Source: JAGTRI01 sp964580405
GTDB lineage: Archaea; Thermoproteota; Bathyarchaeia; Bathyarchaeales; DTEX01
Assembly (NCBI GenBank): GCA_964580405.1
Contig: CAZOKM010000090.1
Coordinates: 1-6,979 of the forward strand
Reading direction: 5' to 3'
DNA: 6,979 nucleotides
Position 1 is the first letter of the stretch. Every line of letters starts with the position of its first letter. A program made the position numbers and the translations under genes. Below the pieces are notes generated by a model that had not been told where the DNA came from, ran no database searches, and saw nothing but the letters and a program-made list of their open reading frames with translations. Positions 5,353 to 6,979 of this stretch are shown here, piece after piece.

Positions 5353-5425
5353 TCGAGTGGATGTGGAGCTAAAAACACTTTTTAGAGGCTAATCCAAGAA
5401 ATGCTCAGGCTCCACATCCAATTGA
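5353..5425. repeat. Nested inverted repeat overlapping the displaced 3' end of the interrupted gene
   Basis: GGATGTGGAGC (5359-5369) and GCTCCACATCC (5409-5419) are perfect complements, and pairing extends outward to 5353 and 5425 with one mismatch and one wobble. Immediately inside, CTAAAAACACTTTTTAG (5369-5385) is a perfect 7-bp hairpin with a 3-nt loop. The inner hairpin ends in the TAG that would close the interrupted gene before insertion. It may be a terminator or 3' structure of that gene. Confidence 0.5.
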
Positions 5426-5443
5426 GTAGCAAATCACAATATT

Positions 5444-5490
5444 TTTCGCGCGCACGTTAACGTAAATGCCTGCTATTCGCGCGCGCGAAA
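5444..5490. repeat. CG-alternating inverted repeat enclosing a 10-bp palindrome
   Basis: TTTCGCGCGC (5444-5453) and GCGCGCGAAA (5481-5490) form a perfect 10-bp inverted repeat. The palindrome ACGTTAACGT (5454-5463) directly follows the left arm. The run CGCGCGCGCG at 5478-5487 can adopt Z-DNA in principle. The block abuts the TATA-like site at 5491-5500, so it may be a regulator site. Confidence 0.5.
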
Positions 5491-5500
5491 CTTTATATTA
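5491..5500 (+). promoter_or_regulatory. Orphan TATA box pointing toward the 3' end of the SnoaL-like gene
   Basis: CGAAA followed by CTTTATATTA resembles an archaeal BRE plus TATA box. Transcription to the right would start near 5520, but only a tiny frame (MFPY, ATG 5547, after GAGG) and sequence antisense to the SnoaL-like gene lie there. The core is nearly symmetric, so it could also fire leftward. Confidence 0.35.
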
Positions 5501-5504
5501 ACAG

Positions 5505-5509
5505 AAAAA
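5505..5509 (-). terminator. T-run terminator candidate of the SnoaL-like gene
   Basis: On the minus strand, CCTCTTTTTCTG lies about 50 nt after the stop of the SnoaL-like gene. Archaeal transcription commonly ends at such short T runs. The site is weak. Confidence 0.3.
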
Positions 5510-5557
5510 GAGGCGAAAGTTGAAACGGAATAGTATCAGTGAGGTTATGTTCCCTTA

Positions 5558-5983
5558 TTAGGCGTGGGTACAACTGAGTTGCTGCATCAAGCCCAGAGTA
5601 TCAGACATCCCCCATTCTTCCACGATCTTGCCGCCAACGACGCGGTCGATGGCGATCGCCTGCACCTTCACCTTCTTATTTGTTGGGGGAATGCCCATAA
5701 ATTCACCTTTGTGTGCGCCAGTCACCGTGCAGCGTACCACTGCCTTTTCCCCTTCGACGATTATGTCATCCAAGGCGTAATGAAGGTCGGGAAACGCGTT
5801 CAAGTACTCGCTCATAGATCGTTTTACGTTCCTGAGGCCGTGTATATCTTCGCTCTCGGTACTCCCATGCATGACGAAGTCAGCGGCATACAACTCGTCC
5901 ATCACTGCCATGGCAGCCGCCTTTCCCTTGTTGTTTTCCTCAAAAACACGACGCTCGAGCGCCCTAATTTCCTTAGCTGACAT
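5558..5983 (-). CDS. SnoaL-like (NTF2-fold) polyketide cyclase / ester cyclase family protein
   Basis: The 141-residue protein shows the SnoaL-like ester cyclase pattern. An N-terminal helix with YAADFVMHGS at about 32-41 is followed by AFPDLHYALDDIIVEGEKAV at 63-82 and RCTVTGAHKGEFMGIPPTNK at 84-103. It ends with VQAIAIDRVVGGKIVEEWGM at 107-126 and LGLMQQL. The family forms small alpha+beta barrels. Some members close polyketide rings, but most, probably including this one, are of unknown substrate. The start at ATG 5983 is chosen because GGGTGGT lies 5 nt before it. The longer frame from 6046 would translate the A+T-rich promoter (6021-6040) as MMNYLNLNIHVRS. The gene is single, with no operon partner on its strand. 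Confidence 0.8.
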   Translation of the reverse strand: MSAKEIRALERRVFEENNKGKAAAMAVMDELYAADFVMHGSTESEDIHGLRNVKRSMSEYLNAFPDLHYALDDIIVEGEKAVVRCTVTGAHKGEFMGIPPTNKKVKVQAIAIDRVVGGKIVEEWGMSDTLGLMQQLSCTHA

Positions 5984-5988
5984 TACGA

Positions 5989-5995
5989 ACCACCC
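5989..5995 (-). promoter_or_regulatory. Ribosome binding site of the SnoaL-like gene
   Basis: GGGTGGT on the minus strand lies 5 nt before ATG 5983. It decides the start against the upstream in-frame ATG codons at 6046 and 6043. Confidence 0.6.
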
Positions 5996-6020
5996 GCAAA
6001 GAATTCTTGAGCGCACGTGA

Positions 6021-6040
6021 ATATTTAAATTTAAATAATT
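6021..6040 (-). promoter_or_regulatory. Promoter TATA region of the SnoaL-like gene
   Basis: On the minus strand AATTATTTAAATTTAAATAT is a TATA-box region. Transcription would begin near 6003-6008, about 20-25 nt before ATG 5983. AATTTAAATT-like symmetry means its direction is not fixed by sequence alone. Confidence 0.45.
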
Positions 6041-6280
6041 CATCAAGCACGGAGAAGAAAGGAGAAAAGAAATCCCCGATAGAAGCTAGAAATCAAAATT
6101 AGGTGTTCTGGGAATCCAAGTTTTACGTTCATCTCCCAAGAATCCCGCGAATAACAAAGCTTCCTCATTAAGTAGAACTTAGCGCACGCGAGGTCGTGGG
6201 CTTCCGCCAACACGGATCATGAATAATATGTGAGAAGTCAAATAGCTTCACGACGGAACTTTCCCTCAGGGAAGACTCCA
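6041..6280. other. Intergenic region between divergent SnoaL-like and M24 genes
   Basis: No convincing gene is seen here. A small perfect hairpin, TTCCC-TCA-GGGAA, lies at 6261-6273 just before the proposed M24 start. GCGCACG occurs at 6182-6188, as it also does at 6011-6017 and 5450-5456. No clear TATA box for the M24 gene could be chosen. Confidence 0.4.
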
Positions 6281-6979
6281 TTGGCACGCCATGCCGAGCT
6301 AGCTAAGCTGAACCTGCCCGAGTTCGGTCTCCCTACCGTCGAGCCGGTGATCCAGCCCGACACATATCGGAGCCGACTTAGGTCTCTCATCGAGCGGGCG
6401 GCTGAGGAGGGCTACGACGTCCTCGCCGTCTACGGCGACAGGGAGCACTACGCCAACGTCGCCTACCTGACGGGCTACGACCCCCGGTTCGAGGAGGCCC
6501 TGCTCCTGCTGAACGTCAGGAAACCCGACGCGAAGCCCGTCCTCCTCGTCGGGAACGAGGGCATCGGCTACGCCGGCATCAGCCCAATAAGGGAGGACAT
6601 CGAGGTCGTCCTGTACCAGAGCTTCAGCCTCCCCGAGCAGCCGAGGGGCGGCAGCCCGAGCCTGGAGGAGATACTCGTACGATCAGGCGCAAGGAATGGC
6701 TCCAAGGTCGGCGTCGCCGGATGGAAATACTACTCAAACGCCGAGACCGAGTCCCCGGAGACGCGCCTCGAACTGCCGAGCTACATAGCGGAAGCCATGA
6801 GGGGCGTATCCGGCCAAGACAATGTGCTGAATGCCAACAGGCTGCTGACCGACCCCGGGAGCGGCCTCCGAGCCGTGAATGACGTCGACCAGCTCACCCG
6901 ATTCGAGTTCGCCGCCGCCCACACATCCCAGGCGATCAGGGACGTCATCTTCAAACTACGCCCCGGGATGACCGAGTAC
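6281..6979 (+). CDS. M24-family (Xaa-Pro peptidase / creatinase-like) protein, 3' partial
   Basis: The frame is open to the right edge and gives 233 residues from TTG 6281. The N-terminal creatinase-type domain is visible: a helix RLRSLIERAAEEGYDVLAVY, then GDREHYANVAYLTGYDPRFE at about 55-74, a strand with KPVLLVGNEG, and later SKVGVAGWKYYS. The end of the window (QLTRFEFAAAHTSQAI then LRPGMTEY) matches the first helix of the pita-bread catalytic domain. The five metal ligands therefore lie beyond the window, and peptidase activity cannot be judged. TTG 6281 follows CAGGGAAG by a plausible spacing; GTG 6230 is the only other early start, since TAA at 6224 closes the frame. The strong G+C bias in third positions fits a native housekeeping-like gene. 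Confidence 0.8.
   Translation, partial: MARHAELAKLNLPEFGLPTVEPVIQPDTYRSRLRSLIERAAEEGYDVLAVYGDREHYANVAYLTGYDPRFEEALLLLNVRKPDAKPVLLVGNEGIGYAGISPIREDIEVVLYQSFSLPEQPRGGSPSLEEILVRSGARNGSKVGVAGWKYYSNAETESPETRLELPSYIAEAMRGVSGQDNVLNANRLLTDPGSGLRAVNDVDQLTRFEFAAAHTSQAIRDVIFKLRPGMTEY

Noticed and set aside
5564..5980. Plus-strand 138-residue frame
   Set aside because: It is the antisense of the recognisable SnoaL-like gene and has no family features.
5984..6046. N-terminal extension of the SnoaL-like gene from ATG 6046
   Set aside because: The extension translates the A+T-rich promoter and the ribosome binding site. The GGGTGGT before ATG 5983 gives the better start.

Overview
The window looks archaeal. 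Promoter-like sites have the TATA-box geometry of archaea (near 788-797, 3683-3692, 5491-5500, and 6021-6040 on the minus strand). Two genes have GGTGG-type ribosome binding sites, and one gene appears leaderless. Protein style is compatible with a Thermoproteota-like lineage such as Bathyarchaeia, but nothing here fixes the taxon. This is an accessory, decaying region: of about ten gene traces, only AbiEi, AbiEii, the transposase and the SnoaL-like gene look complete.

Layout. 2-691: the 3' part of a gene whose product has an E-x-K motif typical of restriction-endonuclease-like proteins, split by an in-frame TAG at 449-451. 692-845: a regulatory region with two palindromes and a TATA box. 846-2485: a two-gene AbiE toxin-antitoxin operon, AbiEi antitoxin followed by AbiEii nucleotidyltransferase toxin, overlapping by ATGA. 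2491-2815: a frameshifted, truncated gene remnant. 2816-3345, minus strand: a frameshifted and truncated gene for an acidic, proline-rich protein. 3365-3592: a non-coding array of alternating 9-bp motifs that builds nested stem-loops. 3717-4127: an unrecognised small gene whose 3' end has been replaced by an insertion sequence. 4111-5342: an IS5-family element with near-perfect 20-bp terminal inverted repeats, one apparently intact DDE transposase and an unusually long G/T-rich tail with two quadruplex motifs. 5343-5557: further nested palindromes and an orphan promoter. 5558-5983, minus strand: a SnoaL-like (NTF2-fold) protein. 6281-end: the N-terminal part of an M24-family (Xaa-Pro peptidase-like) protein that runs off the window.

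The most interesting points are as follows. Removing the insertion sequence together with one TA duplication restores a 144-residue reading frame across the IS site. The stem-loop array at 3394-3592 has two linkers of exactly 27 nt. A perfect inverted repeat sits just after the TATA box of the AbiE operon and is a likely autoregulatory operator. The in-frame TAG in the nuclease-like gene is probably a nonsense mutation, but readthrough cannot be excluded from sequence alone.
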